The translations under genes and the position numbers were made by a program. Below, piece by piece: positions 36,949-48,234 of a stretch of DNA of 64,000 bases (position 1 is the first letter of the stretch; every line of letters starts with the position of its first letter). The stretch is from Pontibacter kalidii (GTDB taxonomy: Bacteria > Bacteroidota > Bacteroidia > Cytophagales > Hymenobacteraceae). Where the stretch lies: the NCBI RefSeq assembly GCF_026278245.1, contig NZ_CP111079.1, forward strand, positions 3,598,501 to 3,662,500, read 5' to 3'. Under the pieces are notes generated by a model, which worked only from the letters and a program-made list of their open reading frames with translations, made no database searches and was not told the DNA's origin.

Positions 36949-39222
36949 ATGATTAAAGTAAACAAAGAGGACGCCCTGAACTACCACATGGACGGAAAGC
37001 CCGGGAAGATTGAGGTAGTGCCAACCAAGATGGTGAGTACGCAGCACGACTTAGCACTGGCCTACTCTCCGGGTGTTGCAGAACCTTGCAAAGAGATTTT
37101 CGCTGATAAGGATAATGTATACAAGTATACTGCCAAGGGCAACCTGGTAGGTGTCATCTCGAATGGTACCGCTGTTTTGGGCCTCGGCAACATAGGCCCG
37201 GATGCCTCTAAACCGGTGATGGAGGGGAAAGGTGTGCTCTTCAAGAAATTCGCAGGGATAGATGTGTTCGACATTGAGATCGATAGCACCGACCCCGAGG
37301 AGTTTATCCGCATTGTGAAGTCGCTGGAGCCCACGTTTGGGGGCATTAACCTGGAGGATATCAAGGCACCGGAGAGCTTCAAGATCGAGAACGCGCTGAA
37401 GACGCAGATGAACATCCCGCTGATGCACGACGACCAGCATGGGACCGCCATCATCTCCTCCGCGGCTCTCTTAAACGCGCTGGAACTGGTTGGCAAGAAG
37501 ATCGAGCAAATCAGAATGGTGATCAACGGCGCCGGCGCCGCCGCCATTGCCTGCGCCAAGCTGTACGTGGCCCTCGGTGTGAAGATAGATCATATCGTGA
37601 TGTTCGACAAGGAGGGCATCATCCGTCCGGAGCGCAACGACCTGGATATCTACCGTGCGCAATTCGTGACCACGCGCAAAATTACCACGCTGGAAGAAGC
37701 CATGCAGGACGCCGACGTGTTCGTGGGCCTTTCTGCCGGAAACGTGCTGCCACCGCAGTACGTGCAGCTCATGGCCAACGACCCGATCATTTTCGCCCTG
37801 GCGAACCCCGACCCGGAGATCCCTTATGAGGTAGCGATGGCCACTCGCGAGGACCTGATCATGGCCACCGGTCGCTCCGACCATCCGAACCAGGTAAACA
37901 ACGTGCTGGGCTTTCCCTACATTTTTAGGGGTGCGCTGGATGTGCGCGCTACGGAAATCAACGAGGCGATGAAACTGGCAGCCGTGCGTGCGCTGGCGGA
38001 ACTGGCGAAGGAGCCCATTCCGGAGATCGTGAACAAGGCCTACGGCGACAACACCATCAGTTTCGGACGCTTCTACCTCATCCCTAAACCGCTGGACCCG
38101 CGCCTGATCACGACCGTATCACCGGCAGTGGCAAAGGCAGCCATGGAGAGCGGCGTAGCCCGCAAGCCCATCACCGATTGGGAAGCCTATGAGCAGGAGT
38201 TGAAGGAACGCATCGGCATAGACCAGAAGCTGATGTCGCGCATTACCACGCAGGCCAAGAAAGACCCGAAAACAGTGGTGTTTGCCGAGGCCGACAACTA
38301 CAAGATCCTGAAGGCGGCACAGATCGTGCAGGAGCAACGCATTGCTACGCCTATACTTTTGGGCAACCCGGAGCGCATCAAAGCCATCATCAGGGAAAAC
38401 AACATGGACCTGCACGGGGCACGCATCATAGACCCGCAGGTGGAGGAGGACAAGAAGAAAGAGTACGCCCAGATCCTTTACCAGAAGCGCCAACGCAAGG
38501 GCATCACCCTGTTCGATGCGCAGCGCCTGATGCGCGACCGCAACTACTTCGGAAGTATGATGCTACACAACGGCGAGGCCGATGCGCTTATCTCCGGCCT
38601 TACCCGCGACTATTCCAAAACCATTTCGCCGGCGCTGCAGGTGATCGGTGTGGAAGAAGGTATAAACAAGGTGGCCGGCATGTACATTGTGCTGGGCCAG
38701 AAGGAACCTTACTTCTTTGCCGACACCACGGTTACGGTGAACCCTACTGCTGACGAACTGGTGGACATCATCGGTCTGACGACCCGTACCGTGCGCTTCT
38801 TTGATACCGAGCCGCGCGTGGCCATGCTTTCGTTCTCCAACTTCGGCTCTGTGCGCGGCGATATCCCGGACAAAGGGGCCGAAGCAGTGCGGAAGGCCAA
38901 ACTGCGCTACCCGGACCTGCTGATAGACGGGGAGATGCAGGCCAATACGGCCCTGAACAAAAACCTGCTCCGCGAGCACTATCCGTTCAGTGAACTGGCC
39001 GAAAAAGGGGCGAATACCTTGATTTTTCCGACGCTCACCTCGGGCAACATTGCCTACAAGCTGCTGCAGGAAATAGGTGGCGTTGAGGTGATTGGGCCTG
39101 TGCTGATGGGCATGCGCAAACCAGTGCATATCCTGCAGTTAGGCTCTTCCATCCGCGACATTGTGAACATGGTGTCCATTGCTGTCGTAGATGCTCAAAA
39201 CTATAACGATCAACATATATAG
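36949..39222 (+). CDS. maeB: NADP-dependent malic enzyme with phosphotransacetylase-like domain
   Basis: 757 residues. The N-terminal malic domain (~1-430) has [11 protein letters not shown], the [18 protein letters not shown] loop and the nucleotide-binding [15 protein letters not shown]; it decarboxylates malate to pyruvate. The C-terminal ~320 residues resemble phosphate acetyltransferase ([62 protein letters not shown]). In this hybrid type the PTA domain is generally regulatory. It is first of an operon, with ruvA starting at the base after its stop. Confidence 0.95.
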   Translation: MIKVNKEDALNYHMDGKPGKIEVVPTKMVSTQHDLALAYSPGVAEPCKEIFADKDNVYKYTAKGNLVGVISNGTAVLGLGNIGPDASKPVMEGKGVLFKKFAGIDVFDIEIDSTDPEEFIRIVKSLEPTFGGINLEDIKAPESFKIENALKTQMNIPLMHDDQHGTAIISSAALLNALELVGKKIEQIRMVINGAGAAAIACAKLYVALGVKIDHIVMFDKEGIIRPERNDLDIYRAQFVTTRKITTLEEAMQDADVFVGLSAGNVLPPQYVQLMANDPIIFALANPDPEIPYEVAMATREDLIMATGRSDHPNQVNNVLGFPYIFRGALDVRATEINEAMKLAAVRALAELAKEPIPEIVNKAYGDNTISFGRFYLIPKPLDPRLITTVSPAVAKAAMESGVARKPITDWEAYEQELKERIGIDQKLMSRITTQAKKDPKTVVFAEADNYKILKAAQIVQEQRIATPILLGNPERIKAIIRENNMDLHGARIIDPQVEEDKKKEYAQILYQKRQRKGITLFDAQRLMRDRNYFGSMMLHNGEADALISGLTRDYSKTISPALQVIGVEEGINKVAGMYIVLGQKEPYFFADTTVTVNPTADELVDIIGLTTRTVRFFDTEPRVAMLSFSNFGSVRGDIPDKGAEAVRKAKLRYPDLLIDGEMQANTALNKNLLREHYPFSELAEKGANTLIFPTLTSGNIAYKLLQEIGGVEVIGPVLMGMRKPVHILQLGSSIRDIVNMVSIAVVDAQNYNDQHI

Positions 39223-39813
39223 ATGATAGCCTATATCGATGGCAAACTGACACACAAAGATCCAACCTACGTCATTATCGAAGCTAGTGGCGTAGGGTAT
39301 CAGATCAAGATTCCACTCAGCACCTATTCGTCGTTGCCAGGTGGGGAGCGTTGCAGGCTGCATACGTTCCTGCATATTAAGGAGGACGCCCATACGTTGT
39401 ACGGCTTTACCACGGTGGCTGAGAAAGAAGCGTTCCTGCACCTGATCTCCATCTCCGGCGTCGGGCCCAATACGGGCCTGATGATCTTGTCTTCGCTGTC
39501 GGTGGAGGAGATACAGCAGGCTATTGTGCGGGAGGATGTACGTACCATTCAGCATGTGAAAGGGATAGGCGCTAAAACGGCCCAGCGCATTATCCTGGAA
39601 CTGAAGGACAAGTTGAAGAAGGAAGTGCTTTTAACCGATGCTCCTGTCTCTGCTGCGGCACACAATACCAACCGTGCCGAGGCGTTATCAGCATTGGTGA
39701 CCTTGGGCTTTGCGAAGAACGTTGCAGAGAAAACTTTGGACGCAATCATTAAGCGCGAGGGCAGTGGCCTGAGCGTAGAGGAATTAATTAAGTTTGCGTT
39801 GAAATCTTCATAA
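39223..39813 (+). CDS. ruvA: Holliday junction branch migration protein RuvA
   Basis: 196-residue DNA-junction-binding subunit of RuvAB. The N-terminal OB fold (MIAYIDGKLTHKDPTYVIIEASGVGYQI), tandem helix-hairpin-helix motifs (LISISGVGPNTGLMILSSL and IQHVKGIGAKTAQRIILELKD) and the C-terminal domain III (RAEALSALVTLGFAKNVAEKTLDAI) are complete. ruvB and ruvC are not in the window. Confidence 0.97.
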   Translation: MIAYIDGKLTHKDPTYVIIEASGVGYQIKIPLSTYSSLPGGERCRLHTFLHIKEDAHTLYGFTTVAEKEAFLHLISISGVGPNTGLMILSSLSVEEIQQAIVREDVRTIQHVKGIGAKTAQRIILELKDKLKKEVLLTDAPVSAAAHNTNRAEALSALVTLGFAKNVAEKTLDAIIKREGSGLSVEELIKFALKSS

Positions 39814-39829
39814 GAGAGAACACCCTATT

Positions 39830-42800
39830 TTGATCTGGAAAAGTAAAAAGCATAACCTGCTGCTTGCCACGGTTGCTACTGTCTCATTGCTGGCCTGGTG
39901 GTCGCGGGCGGAAGGGATACGCGTGCCAGATCAAAAAAGCCTGGATCTTATAGAAAACTTCCTCTCCTGGCAGGATACGGTCCGCCAGGATACGGTAAAG
40001 TATATCCCAAGCCGCAGGCCTACTTTTACCCCCTCCGACCGTCGCGGCAGCCCGTTTGGCACCCGCAGCAGCAGCTCTCCCCTATTGCTTGGCCAGCCCG
40101 GCAACCTGCAACTGAACGTGGAGCTGGACGACAGCCTGCAGCAGTACAACATCACCGAGACCATCGGCGACAGTGTGCTGTACCGCCCGCCATCTTCCAT
40201 GTCGATGCGGGAGTACTCGGAGTGGCAGCAGCGGGAAGCTATCCGCAACTACTGGCGCGCCAAATCCGCCGGCCTGGATGGCGAGAGCGTGGTCAGTAGC
40301 AACCGCCTGATCCCGAAGCTATACATCAGCCCGGTGTTCGACCGCATCTTCGGGGGCAACTACGTGGATATTCAGCCCAACGGCAACGTGTCGCTCAAAT
40401 TCGGGGCGCGCTTTAACCGCAACGAGAACCCGACCATACCGCTCAGCCAGCAGCGCACCGGCGACTTCGACTTTGAGCAGAACATCTCCCTGAACCTGGT
40501 GGGCAAGATAGGTGAGAAGATGCGCCTCAACTTTAACTGGGACAACAACGCCAACTTCGACTTCGAGAACAACATGAAGCTGGACTACACCGGCTACGAG
40601 GAGGAGATCATACGCAAAGTGGAGGCCGGTAACGTGAGCCTGCCCCTTAACAACTCGCTGATTACCGGCGCACAGAACCTGTTCGGTGTGAAGGCGCAGC
40701 TGCAGTTTGGCCGTTTGGGCGTCACCACCATTGCCTCCAGCGTGCGTGGCACCAACGACGAGGTAGTGATCCAGAACGGGGGCCAGAACAAGCCCTTCGA
40801 GATCAGGGTGGACAACTACGACCGTGACCGCCACTTTTACCTGTCGCAGTTTTTCAGGGGACGCTACAATGATGCGCTTAGAAACCTGCCGCTCGTCAAC
40901 TCTGGCATCGTGATTCGCCGCGTGGAGCTGTACGTAACCAACAACAACCGCTCTACCGAGAACCTGCGCAACATCGTCGCCTACATGGACCTGGGCGAAG
41001 CGGACCCTTACCGTGAAGCCTTCGATACCGGAAGGCCTGCCACTGCCCCTGCCGATAACCAGGCCAACTCGCTCTACAGCCGTATCTCCCCACCGACCAG
41101 CGCCGCCCGCAATAATTCGCGCGTGGATGCCTACCTGCAGTCGCTGGGGCTGGAGAAGGGGATCGACTTTGAGCACGTGCGCGCCCGCAGGCTGGAGCCG
41201 AGCGAGTATAAGTTCAACCCACAATTGGGTTATATCTCCCTTAACTCCGCCCTGCTGCCCGACCAGGTGCTGGGCATCGCCTTTGAGTATACTTACAATG
41301 GCAAGACCTATCAGGTAGGCGAGCTGATGGATGACTACCAGAACCTGGAGTCAGACCAAGTGATCCACATGAAGTTGCTGCGGGCCACCAGCCCTTCGCT
41401 CAACTACCCGACCTGGGATTTGATGATGAAGAATGTGTACGCGCTCGATGCTACCCAGATAAACCGCGAGGACTTCAAGCTGCAGATCGTTTACAAGGAC
41501 GATGAGACAGGTGTGGACCTGACAAGTATAAAGGAGCCAAGCCCGATCCAGAACATCCCGCTGGTGGAGGTGCTCAACCTCGACAACGTCAACTCGAACA
41601 ACGACAAGCCGAGCGACGGCAACTTCGACTTCCTGCCCGGCATCACCATCGATACCGAGAGCGGCAGGATATACTTCCCGCAGGTAGAGCCGTTCGGCGA
41701 TTACCTGGCCAGCAAGCTGGAGGGCTACCCGAACCTGATCGAGCAGTACGTGTTTCAGGAGCTGTATGAGCAGACACAGACGGACGTGCAGCAGAACAAC
41801 GTAAAGGCCAAGTTCTACATCAAGGGCAGGGTGCGCTCCACAGCTACCGACGAGATCATGCTGCCGGGCTTCCAGATTGCCGAGGGCTCTGTGGCCGTGT
41901 ACTCCGGCGGCACGCGTCTGCAGGAAGGCACTGATTACCAGGTGTTCTACGACCTGGGCCGCATCAAAATACTGAACCCGAGCTACCTGAACTCGGCCAA
42001 TGACCTGCGCGTGACTTATGAGAAGGCCGAGCTGCTCAATATACAGCCGCGCACCATGTTGGGCGCCCGCTTCGATTACCGCCTGAACGACGACGTGAAC
42101 CTGGGAGCCACCGTGCTGCACCTCAACGAGCAGACCTTTATCAACCGTGTCAGTATAGGCGACGAGCCGACGAACAACACCATCTACGGCTTTGACATCA
42201 ACATGCAGAAGGAATCGCGGATGCTGACGCGCTTTGTGGATGCCATTCCGCTGATACAGACCAAGGCTCCCTCGCTGATCACGTTCAGCAGTGAGTTTGC
42301 GCAGCTGGTGCCGGCCAAGTCCAAGTCCAACGCCAACGAGGACGGGGCTTCTTACCTGGATGATTTTGAGGGAGCCGAGACGCCGTATAGTTTGGGCGGC
42401 TTTAACAACAGCACCTGGCGGGTGGCCGCTACTCCTGCCCCGCTTATACCTGGCGAGGGCCTGGCCTACTCCTACAACCGCGCCAAGCTGGCCTGGTACA
42501 CCATCGATCAAATTTTCTACCGCAACAGCAATAACCTGAAACCTGATAATATCACAGACCAGGAGCTGGAAAACCACTACGTGCGCCCTGTTCGGAGAAC
42601 CGAGGTCTTTAAGGGCCGCGATGCCGAGGTTTCCACCAGCTTTGAGTACACATTTGACCTAGCCTACTATCCGCGCGAGCGTGGCCAGTACAACTATAAC
42701 CCGAACCTGACGCCACAGGGCCTGCTGGCCAATGACCCGCGCAACAACTGGGGTGGTATCAGCCGCGAGATCTCCTTCGATACCGACTTCGACAATGCCA

Positions 42801-45800
42801 ACATCGAGTACATGGAGTTCTGGATGATGGATCCATTTATGGAAGGCCCTAAGGGCAGGGACGGTGCTTTTGGCGGCAACGTTAACCCTAAGGATCCGGG
42901 GCAGCTGGTGCTGAACCTGGGCAATGTATCCGAAGACATCCTGAAAGACAACGAGTACGCCTTTGAGAATGGCCTTCCCGCCGATGCCAGCGATGTGCAG
43001 AACCTGGAGACGACCATCTGGGGCCGCGTAACACAGCAGCAGTTCCTGACAGATGCCTTTACAGGTATACCTGGGGGCAGGCAGCGGCAGGATATTGGCC
43101 TGGATGGCTTGAATGACGCTGATGAACGCACCTATTTCCAGGACCCTTTTCTAAGCCGCATCCCAGGCGCTCCTCCGCAAAGTGTGTTAGACGACCCATC
43201 GGCCGATAACTTCTTCCACCACCTGGACCCGGTGTATGACCAGCAGAACGCGGGCGTGTTGCAGCGCTACAAGAACTTCAACGGCATGGAGAACAACTCG
43301 CCGGAGAACAGCCGCTTTGCCAACTATGCCTACCCGGATAAGGAAGACCTGAACGGCGACAACGTTATCTCGGACCTGGAGCAGTATTACGAGTACAAGA
43401 TTAACCTGACGCCGGGCCAGCTGGAAGTAGGGCAAAATTACATCGTGGACAAAGTGGAAGGCGATGGTGGAGCCATGTGGTACCAGTTCCGGGTGCCGGT
43501 GCGCCAGCCAACGGGTAGCGTGGGCAATATCAACGGTTTTAAGTCCATCCGCTTCATGCGCTTGTACATGACCGGCTTCGCAGACCCGGTGGTGGTGCGT
43601 ATGGCGCAGTTCCAGTTTGTGGCGAACCAGTGGCGCAAGTTCGAACAGCCCCTGACCGAGGGTGTCCCTTGCCTTACCTGTACCGACGATGCCCGCAGCT
43701 TTACCGTCTCGACCGTGAACATCGAGGAGAACGGTCCGAATAACCAGGTGTCTGAAAACAACATCCCCTACGTGGTGCCTCCGGGCATCAACCGCCTCCG
43801 CGACTACGCCTCCACCAACGACCGCCGCCAGAACGAGCAGTCGCTGCAGCTGTGCGTGGAAGACCTGAAGGATTCCTTCTCAAAGGCTGTGTTCAAGAAC
43901 CTCTCCCTGGACCTGCTGGCCTATAAGCAGCTGAAGATGTTCATCCACGCGCAGTCGGACGAGCCGGGTATACAAGACGGGGAGATGCAGGCCTTTATCC
44001 GTATCGGCACAGACTTTACCCAGAACTATTACGAGTACGTGGTGCCGCTCAAGTTCACGCCTCCCGGAAGCAATACAGCAGAATCAGTCTGGCCTACTGA
44101 AAATGAGGTCAACATCCCGCTGCAGGAGCTGGTGGATGCCAAGGCAGAACGTAACATCAACGCGCCGGGCAGTATTTTTGTACCTTATACCGTGACTACG
44201 GCCGATGGCAAACTGATCCGCGTGGTGGGTAACCCGGACTTTAGCGAGGTAGAGGGCATTATGATCGGTATCCGCAACCCATCAGATCCAAACACGGATG
44301 CCCGCTCGCACTCGGCCTGTATCTGGGTGAACGAGCTGCGCGTGACTGATTTCGTGAACCGTACCGGCTGGGCCTCCAACGCCCGCCTGAACGCTAAGCT
44401 GGCTGACTTTGCCAACATAACCGCCACCGGTGGTTATACGACCGTGGGTTTTGGAGGCCTGCAGCAGCCGCTCTCGCTACGCTCCCGTGAGGACATTGCC
44501 CAGTTCGACGTGAGTGCCAACATGGTGCTGGATAAATTCCTGCCGGAGCAGTGGGGCGTGAAAGTGCCGATGACGGTACAGTATGGCGTCACCTCTGCCC
44601 AGCCGCAGTACGACCCGCTGGACAAGGACATGCCACTGGAACAGTCGCTGACCAAGTTTAATGAGGACGATGCCCGCGAGGAGTATAAGAAGGAAGTGAT
44701 TACGCGGGAAACGCGCAGAAGCATAAGCCTGCTGAACGTGCGGAAGGAGCGTACCAACCCGGAGGCTAAAGCGCGTATTTACGATATCGAGAACTTCGCC
44801 GTGTCCTACTCCTACTCCGAGCGCGTGTTCTCCGACATTGAAACTGACCGCGACTATACCAAGACTTATACCGGCGGCCTGGCCTATACCTTCGATAACA
44901 CGCCAAGGAACTATCAGCCTTTTGCCAACAGCGAGAAGCTCAACTCGCCCTACCTGCGCCTGATCAAGGACTTTAACTTCTCGCTGCTGCCGAGCCGTTT
45001 CTCATTCCGCGCTGACCTGAACCGTTTCTATAACGAAACATACCTGCAGCGTCCGGACCCGGAAACGCGCTTTGTGACGACCCGAGGTATTGAGCCGGTA
45101 TTCCAGAAGTCGTTCTTCTTTAACCGCATCTACGACATGCGCTGGGACCTGACCAAGAGCCTTACGCTGGACTATACGGCCACCAATCGCTCGGTGGTGG
45201 ATGAGCCCGATGGCCGTATCAACAGCGAAATCGACTCGTTGCAGTATAAGAACAAGACGATCCGCGAGAACCTACTGAGCGGGGGACGTAACACTAACTT
45301 TAATCAGCTCATCGCCCTGAACTATAAACTACCGTTCGACAAGTTCCCGCTCACGGACTGGCTGAGCGCCGACACCCGCTACGCCACCACCTACATCTGG
45401 ACGGCTGGCTCTACGGCCCTGAACCAGGATACTACCTTTAGACTTGGAAACACGGCTGAGAACAACGTGGAGTTTAGCGTAAACGGCAGGGTGGACCTGG
45501 TGAAGCTCTACAACAAGGTAAAGTTCCTCAAAGCCGTGAACACACCAACGACGGCCAAACCAGCCCAGGCGGCTGCCAACGACACGACGGCGGCCAAGGC
45601 CCCATCCGAGATGAAGTTCCTCAGAGGCTTAGCGCGGGTGCTGATGATGACCCGCTCGCTGAACGTAACGTACCTGGAGAACCGCGGCTCCATGCTGCCG
45701 GGCTACCTACCGGACACGGAGTTCTTCGGTTTTGATGATGCCTTTGAGGCACCGGGTCTGCCGTTTATACTTGGCAGGCAGTATGACCTGCACGAGCTGT

Positions 45801-47002
45801 ATAGCCGCATGAACCGCAACGGCTGGTACACCGACAGCAGCCAGTACCTCAACACGCCGTTCAGCAGCATCTTTAGTGAAACTTTTACCGGCCGCGCCAA
45901 CCTGGAGCCGTTCCGCAACTTTACTGTAACGGTGGATGTGCGCCGCGCCAAGTCTGAGATAGAGGAAGTGTTCTACCGCAAGGAGTTTGATGACTTTGGC
46001 AACGTAGGCACGGAAGACCAGCGCCAGAACCCGTTTACCTCCGGCGCGTTCAGCACCTCGTTTATGGCGCTAGGTACGCTGTTTGAGTCTACTGACGATG
46101 GCTTGTCCGATGCCTTTGAGCAGTTTATCCGCAACCGCCACGTGGTGCGCGACAAACTGACGGCTGCCAACACCGCCGCCGGCGACTCAGGGTATAGCCT
46201 CAACTCGCAGGACGTGTTGCTCAAGTCGTTCCTGTACGCGTACCAGGGCCGTGAGATAAATGGCTACGAGGCGAAGCACGAGAACCCGTTCAGCCGCCTG
46301 CCGATACCGAACTGGAGCGTAACCTATAACGGTCTGGAGCGCCTGCCGCTCTTCCAGAAATGGTTCAGCCAGATCAGCTTGTTGCATGCTTACAACTCTA
46401 GCTACAATATTACCAGCTACTCCACTTCGCTGGCCTATCAGCAGGAGCCGGAGGGCTTCCCGACGCAGAAGAACGAGTTTGGCCGCATAGAGCCATACTT
46501 TATCGTGAACCAGCTGACGGTGATAGAGCGCCTGGCACCGCTGCTGGGCGTCAACTTCAGGACGAAGACAAACCTTACCGGCCGGCTGGAGTATAAGTTG
46601 GAGCGAAACCTGTCGCTGAACCTGACGAATGCACAGATAACCGAGACGAACGTGAAGGATTACGTGGTCGGCTTCGGCTACACCACCACCAGCTTTAAGC
46701 TGCCGTTTACCAACACCACACTGGACAACGAGCTGACCATGCGCATGGACCTGCAGGTGCGGGATAACCAAACGGTGCAGCGCGCCATCTCCACCGACAA
46801 TACCGGCGTGGAGCGCAGCCAGAACCAGATAACCAACGGTACACGCCAGTTGCAGCTGCGCCCAACCATAGACTACGTGCTGAGCCAACGCCTCAACCTG
46901 CAGTTGTATGTGCTGCGCACGGTGTCGGATCCAAAAATATCCACCTCGTTCCGCAACAGTGTCACCGAGGGCGGCGTTCAGTTGCGGGTAAGCCTGCAAT
47001 AA
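39830..47002 (+). CDS. sprA: cell-surface protein SprA, T9SS translocon channel
   Basis: Giant outer-membrane barrel (2390 residues, the usual size) forming the type IX secretion channel. The N-terminal signal (HNLLLATVATVSLLAWW) is followed by repeated SprA regions; examples are RLIPKLYISPVFDRIFGGNYVDIQPNG, DEDGASYLDDFEGAETPYSLGG-like blocks and aromatic barrel strands to the C-terminal GVQLRVSLQ. The start is TTG at 39830, since no ATG lies before the signal. It follows ruvA by 16 bases and precedes gcvH, a conserved order. With porU at the window end it marks a gliding/secretion-capable lineage. Confidence 0.96.
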   Translation: MIWKSKKHNLLLATVATVSLLAWWSRAEGIRVPDQKSLDLIENFLSWQDTVRQDTVKYIPSRRPTFTPSDRRGSPFGTRSSSSPLLLGQPGNLQLNVELDDSLQQYNITETIGDSVLYRPPSSMSMREYSEWQQREAIRNYWRAKSAGLDGESVVSSNRLIPKLYISPVFDRIFGGNYVDIQPNGNVSLKFGARFNRNENPTIPLSQQRTGDFDFEQNISLNLVGKIGEKMRLNFNWDNNANFDFENNMKLDYTGYEEEIIRKVEAGNVSLPLNNSLITGAQNLFGVKAQLQFGRLGVTTIASSVRGTNDEVVIQNGGQNKPFEIRVDNYDRDRHFYLSQFFRGRYNDALRNLPLVNSGIVIRRVELYVTNNNRSTENLRNIVAYMDLGEADPYREAFDTGRPATAPADNQANSLYSRISPPTSAARNNSRVDAYLQSLGLEKGIDFEHVRARRLEPSEYKFNPQLGYISLNSALLPDQVLGIAFEYTYNGKTYQVGELMDDYQNLESDQVIHMKLLRATSPSLNYPTWDLMMKNVYALDATQINREDFKLQIVYKDDETGVDLTSIKEPSPIQNIPLVEVLNLDNVNSNNDKPSDGNFDFLPGITIDTESGRIYFPQVEPFGDYLASKLEGYPNLIEQYVFQELYEQTQTDVQQNNVKAKFYIKGRVRSTATDEIMLPGFQIAEGSVAVYSGGTRLQEGTDYQVFYDLGRIKILNPSYLNSANDLRVTYEKAELLNIQPRTMLGARFDYRLNDDVNLGATVLHLNEQTFINRVSIGDEPTNNTIYGFDINMQKESRMLTRFVDAIPLIQTKAPSLITFSSEFAQLVPAKSKSNANEDGASYLDDFEGAETPYSLGGFNNSTWRVAATPAPLIPGEGLAYSYNRAKLAWYTIDQIFYRNSNNLKPDNITDQELENHYVRPVRRTEVFKGRDAEVSTSFEYTFDLAYYPRERGQYNYNPNLTPQGLLANDPRNNWGGISREISFDTDFDNANIEYMEFWMMDPFMEGPKGRDGAFGGNVNPKDPGQLVLNLGNVSEDILKDNEYAFENGLPADASDVQNLETTIWGRVTQQQFLTDAFTGIPGGRQRQDIGLDGLNDADERTYFQDPFLSRIPGAPPQSVLDDPSADNFFHHLDPVYDQQNAGVLQRYKNFNGMENNSPENSRFANYAYPDKEDLNGDNVISDLEQYYEYKINLTPGQLEVGQNYIVDKVEGDGGAMWYQFRVPVRQPTGSVGNINGFKSIRFMRLYMTGFADPVVVRMAQFQFVANQWRKFEQPLTEGVPCLTCTDDARSFTVSTVNIEENGPNNQVSENNIPYVVPPGINRLRDYASTNDRRQNEQSLQLCVEDLKDSFSKAVFKNLSLDLLAYKQLKMFIHAQSDEPGIQDGEMQAFIRIGTDFTQNYYEYVVPLKFTPPGSNTAESVWPTENEVNIPLQELVDAKAERNINAPGSIFVPYTVTTADGKLIRVVGNPDFSEVEGIMIGIRNPSDPNTDARSHSACIWVNELRVTDFVNRTGWASNARLNAKLADFANITATGGYTTVGFGGLQQPLSLRSREDIAQFDVSANMVLDKFLPEQWGVKVPMTVQYGVTSAQPQYDPLDKDMPLEQSLTKFNEDDAREEYKKEVITRETRRSISLLNVRKERTNPEAKARIYDIENFAVSYSYSERVFSDIETDRDYTKTYTGGLAYTFDNTPRNYQPFANSEKLNSPYLRLIKDFNFSLLPSRFSFRADLNRFYNETYLQRPDPETRFVTTRGIEPVFQKSFFFNRIYDMRWDLTKSLTLDYTATNRSVVDEPDGRINSEIDSLQYKNKTIRENLLSGGRNTNFNQLIALNYKLPFDKFPLTDWLSADTRYATTYIWTAGSTALNQDTTFRLGNTAENNVEFSVNGRVDLVKLYNKVKFLKAVNTPTTAKPAQAAANDTTAAKAPSEMKFLRGLARVLMMTRSLNVTYLENRGSMLPGYLPDTEFFGFDDAFEAPGLPFILGRQYDLHELYSRMNRNGWYTDSSQYLNTPFSSIFSETFTGRANLEPFRNFTVTVDVRRAKSEIEEVFYRKEFDDFGNVGTEDQRQNPFTSGAFSTSFMALGTLFESTDDGLSDAFEQFIRNRHVVRDKLTAANTAAGDSGYSLNSQDVLLKSFLYAYQGREINGYEAKHENPFSRLPIPNWSVTYNGLERLPLFQKWFSQISLLHAYNSSYNITSYSTSLAYQQEPEGFPTQKNEFGRIEPYFIVNQLTVIERLAPLLGVNFRTKTNLTGRLEYKLERNLSLNLTNAQITETNVKDYVVGFGYTTTSFKLPFTNTTLDNELTMRMDLQVRDNQTVQRAISTDNTGVERSQNQITNGTRQLQLRPTIDYVLSQRLNLQLYVLRTVSDPKISTSFRNSVTEGGVQLRVSLQ

Positions 47003-47027
47003 AGTTTTAGCATTCAGAAAAAGGGCG

Positions 47028-47035
47028 TATTTTTG
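47028..47035 (+). promoter_or_regulatory. -7 element before gcvH
   Basis: TATTTTTG fits TAnnTTTG, with a T-rich GTTTT about 19 bases upstream. It lies 27 bases before the ATG. Confidence 0.45.
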
Positions 47036-47061
47036 AGGAGTAATCTAAAAACACATATCAC

Positions 47062-47442
47062 ATGAACCTACCTGAAAACTTAAAGTATACCAAAGACCAC
47101 GAGTGGGTACGCGTAGAAGGCGACGTAGCTTACGTTGGCATCACTGACTTTGCTCAGAGCGAGCTCGGCGACATCGTTTACGTTGACATCGACACCGTAG
47201 ACAAGGACATCAACCAGAATGATGTATTTGGCACAGTAGAGGCCGTTAAGACCGTTTCTGACCTGTTTAGCCCACTAAGCGGCACGGTACAGGAGTTTAA
47301 CGGGAAGCTGGAGGATAACCCGGAATTGGTTAATTCTGACCCTTATGGCGAAGGCTGGATCATTAAAATGTCTATAAGCGACGCGAGCCAGGTAGCAGAC
47401 CTGCTTACAGCTGAAGGCTATCGCGAGGTAATTGGTCAATAA
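47062..47442 (+). CDS. gcvH: glycine cleavage system H protein
   Basis: 126-residue lipoyl carrier shuttling the aminomethyl group between P, T and L proteins. The lipoyl-lysine is Lys63 in [15 protein letters not shown]. The flanking strands ([30 protein letters not shown]) and C-terminal [10 protein letters not shown] are standard. The other glycine cleavage genes are elsewhere. Confidence 0.97.
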   Translation: MNLPENLKYTKDHEWVRVEGDVAYVGITDFAQSELGDIVYVDIDTVDKDINQNDVFGTVEAVKTVSDLFSPLSGTVQEFNGKLEDNPELVNSDPYGEGWIIKMSISDASQVADLLTAEGYREVIGQ

Positions 47443-47463
47443 CGCTAAGGTATAGGAGTAGTT

Positions 47464-47841
47464 TTGATCCTTCGCTACAACCTATTCACCATTATGTGGG
47501 CAGCAGTGATCCTACTGACGACACTGCTGCCCTCTCCCTCCCTTCCTGCTTCCCTCTCTCTCTGGGAGCTTATCTCCTTCGATTCCTTTGCGCACGCCTT
47601 CATGTTCTGCGTGCTTTGCTTCCTGATGATCGTGGGACTGTCCAAGCAGTTCACCTACCCGAAACTGCACCGCTACGCTATCCGCGCCAGTCTTCTTATC
47701 AGCACTCTCTTCGGTATTTCGATTGAGCTGATGCAGCACCTCTTTATCTATGGCCGCCAAGGCGATATCATTGATGTACTGGCTAACACCATTGGCTGCC
47801 TGCTGGGTATTGTGCTGTTCAAGTTGATTTATGTGTGGTAG
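47464..47841 (+). CDS. VanZ family membrane protein
   Basis: 125-residue inner-membrane protein with four hydrophobic segments and the VanZ signature SFDSFAHAFMFCVLCFLM and GISIELMQHLFIYGRQGDIIDVLANTIG. VanZ confers teicoplanin resistance in enterococci, but the wider family is uncharacterised. The first candidate start is TTG at 47464 (ILRYNLFTIMWAAV); an ATG at 47494 would cut into the first membrane segment. It closes the maeB-ruvA-sprA-gcvH group. Confidence 0.85.
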   Translation: MILRYNLFTIMWAAVILLTTLLPSPSLPASLSLWELISFDSFAHAFMFCVLCFLMIVGLSKQFTYPKLHRYAIRASLLISTLFGISIELMQHLFIYGRQGDIIDVLANTIGCLLGIVLFKLIYVW

Positions 47842-48068
47842 CGGGAGTAATTAGCTTTCAGCTGCTAGGCTAACTTTTATACTTACCGGTTTATACTTTT
47901 GTAGCTTTGGTTTCGCTGGCGTGGGCTTGCAGCCCGTGACTTTTTAAACCTTATACTTCGGCTATACTTCACTAGCCCCTGCTTCCTGCAATTGGAGCCA
48001 AGCTATCCTTACTAGCTGCCTTTCCTCCACGGCCTTAATGCCTACCCGTTTCACTTCATACTTTGGTA
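47842..48068. other. gene-free stretch dense in the AGTATA word
   Basis: Four TATACTT copies fall between about 47877 and 47970. One of them forms TATACTTTTG, which also contains a TAnnTTTG promoter box (47894-47901). No gene is seen. Confidence 0.5.
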
Positions 48069-48230
48069 CTCTCCAACCCGAGAGGGCTCGTCCTGGGGGT
48101 AGGGGCCCTCGATAAGGGCATCGCGCTGGGAGCTTTTCCTGCCCTCGTACCTCGGGCTGCCCTTAACGGGCACCGGAAAAACTCGCATAGGCGCTCAACC
48201 CAAGGACTGGATATCAGTTCGATAGCTGCG
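48069..48230 (+). repeat. dispersed intergenic repeat, copy B
   Basis: The same element as 7546-7706, in opposite orientation. It keeps the ~50-base core and the edge GCTCAACCCAAGGACTGG, with changes and small gaps in the middle. The frame encoding PRGLVLGVGALDKGIAL is spurious. Confidence 0.8.
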
Positions 48231-48234
48231 ACTA

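Noticed and set aside
47464..47841. VanZ protein as glycopeptide resistance
   Set aside because: No other van genes; VanZ-like proteins are common in Bacteroidota next to gcvH.
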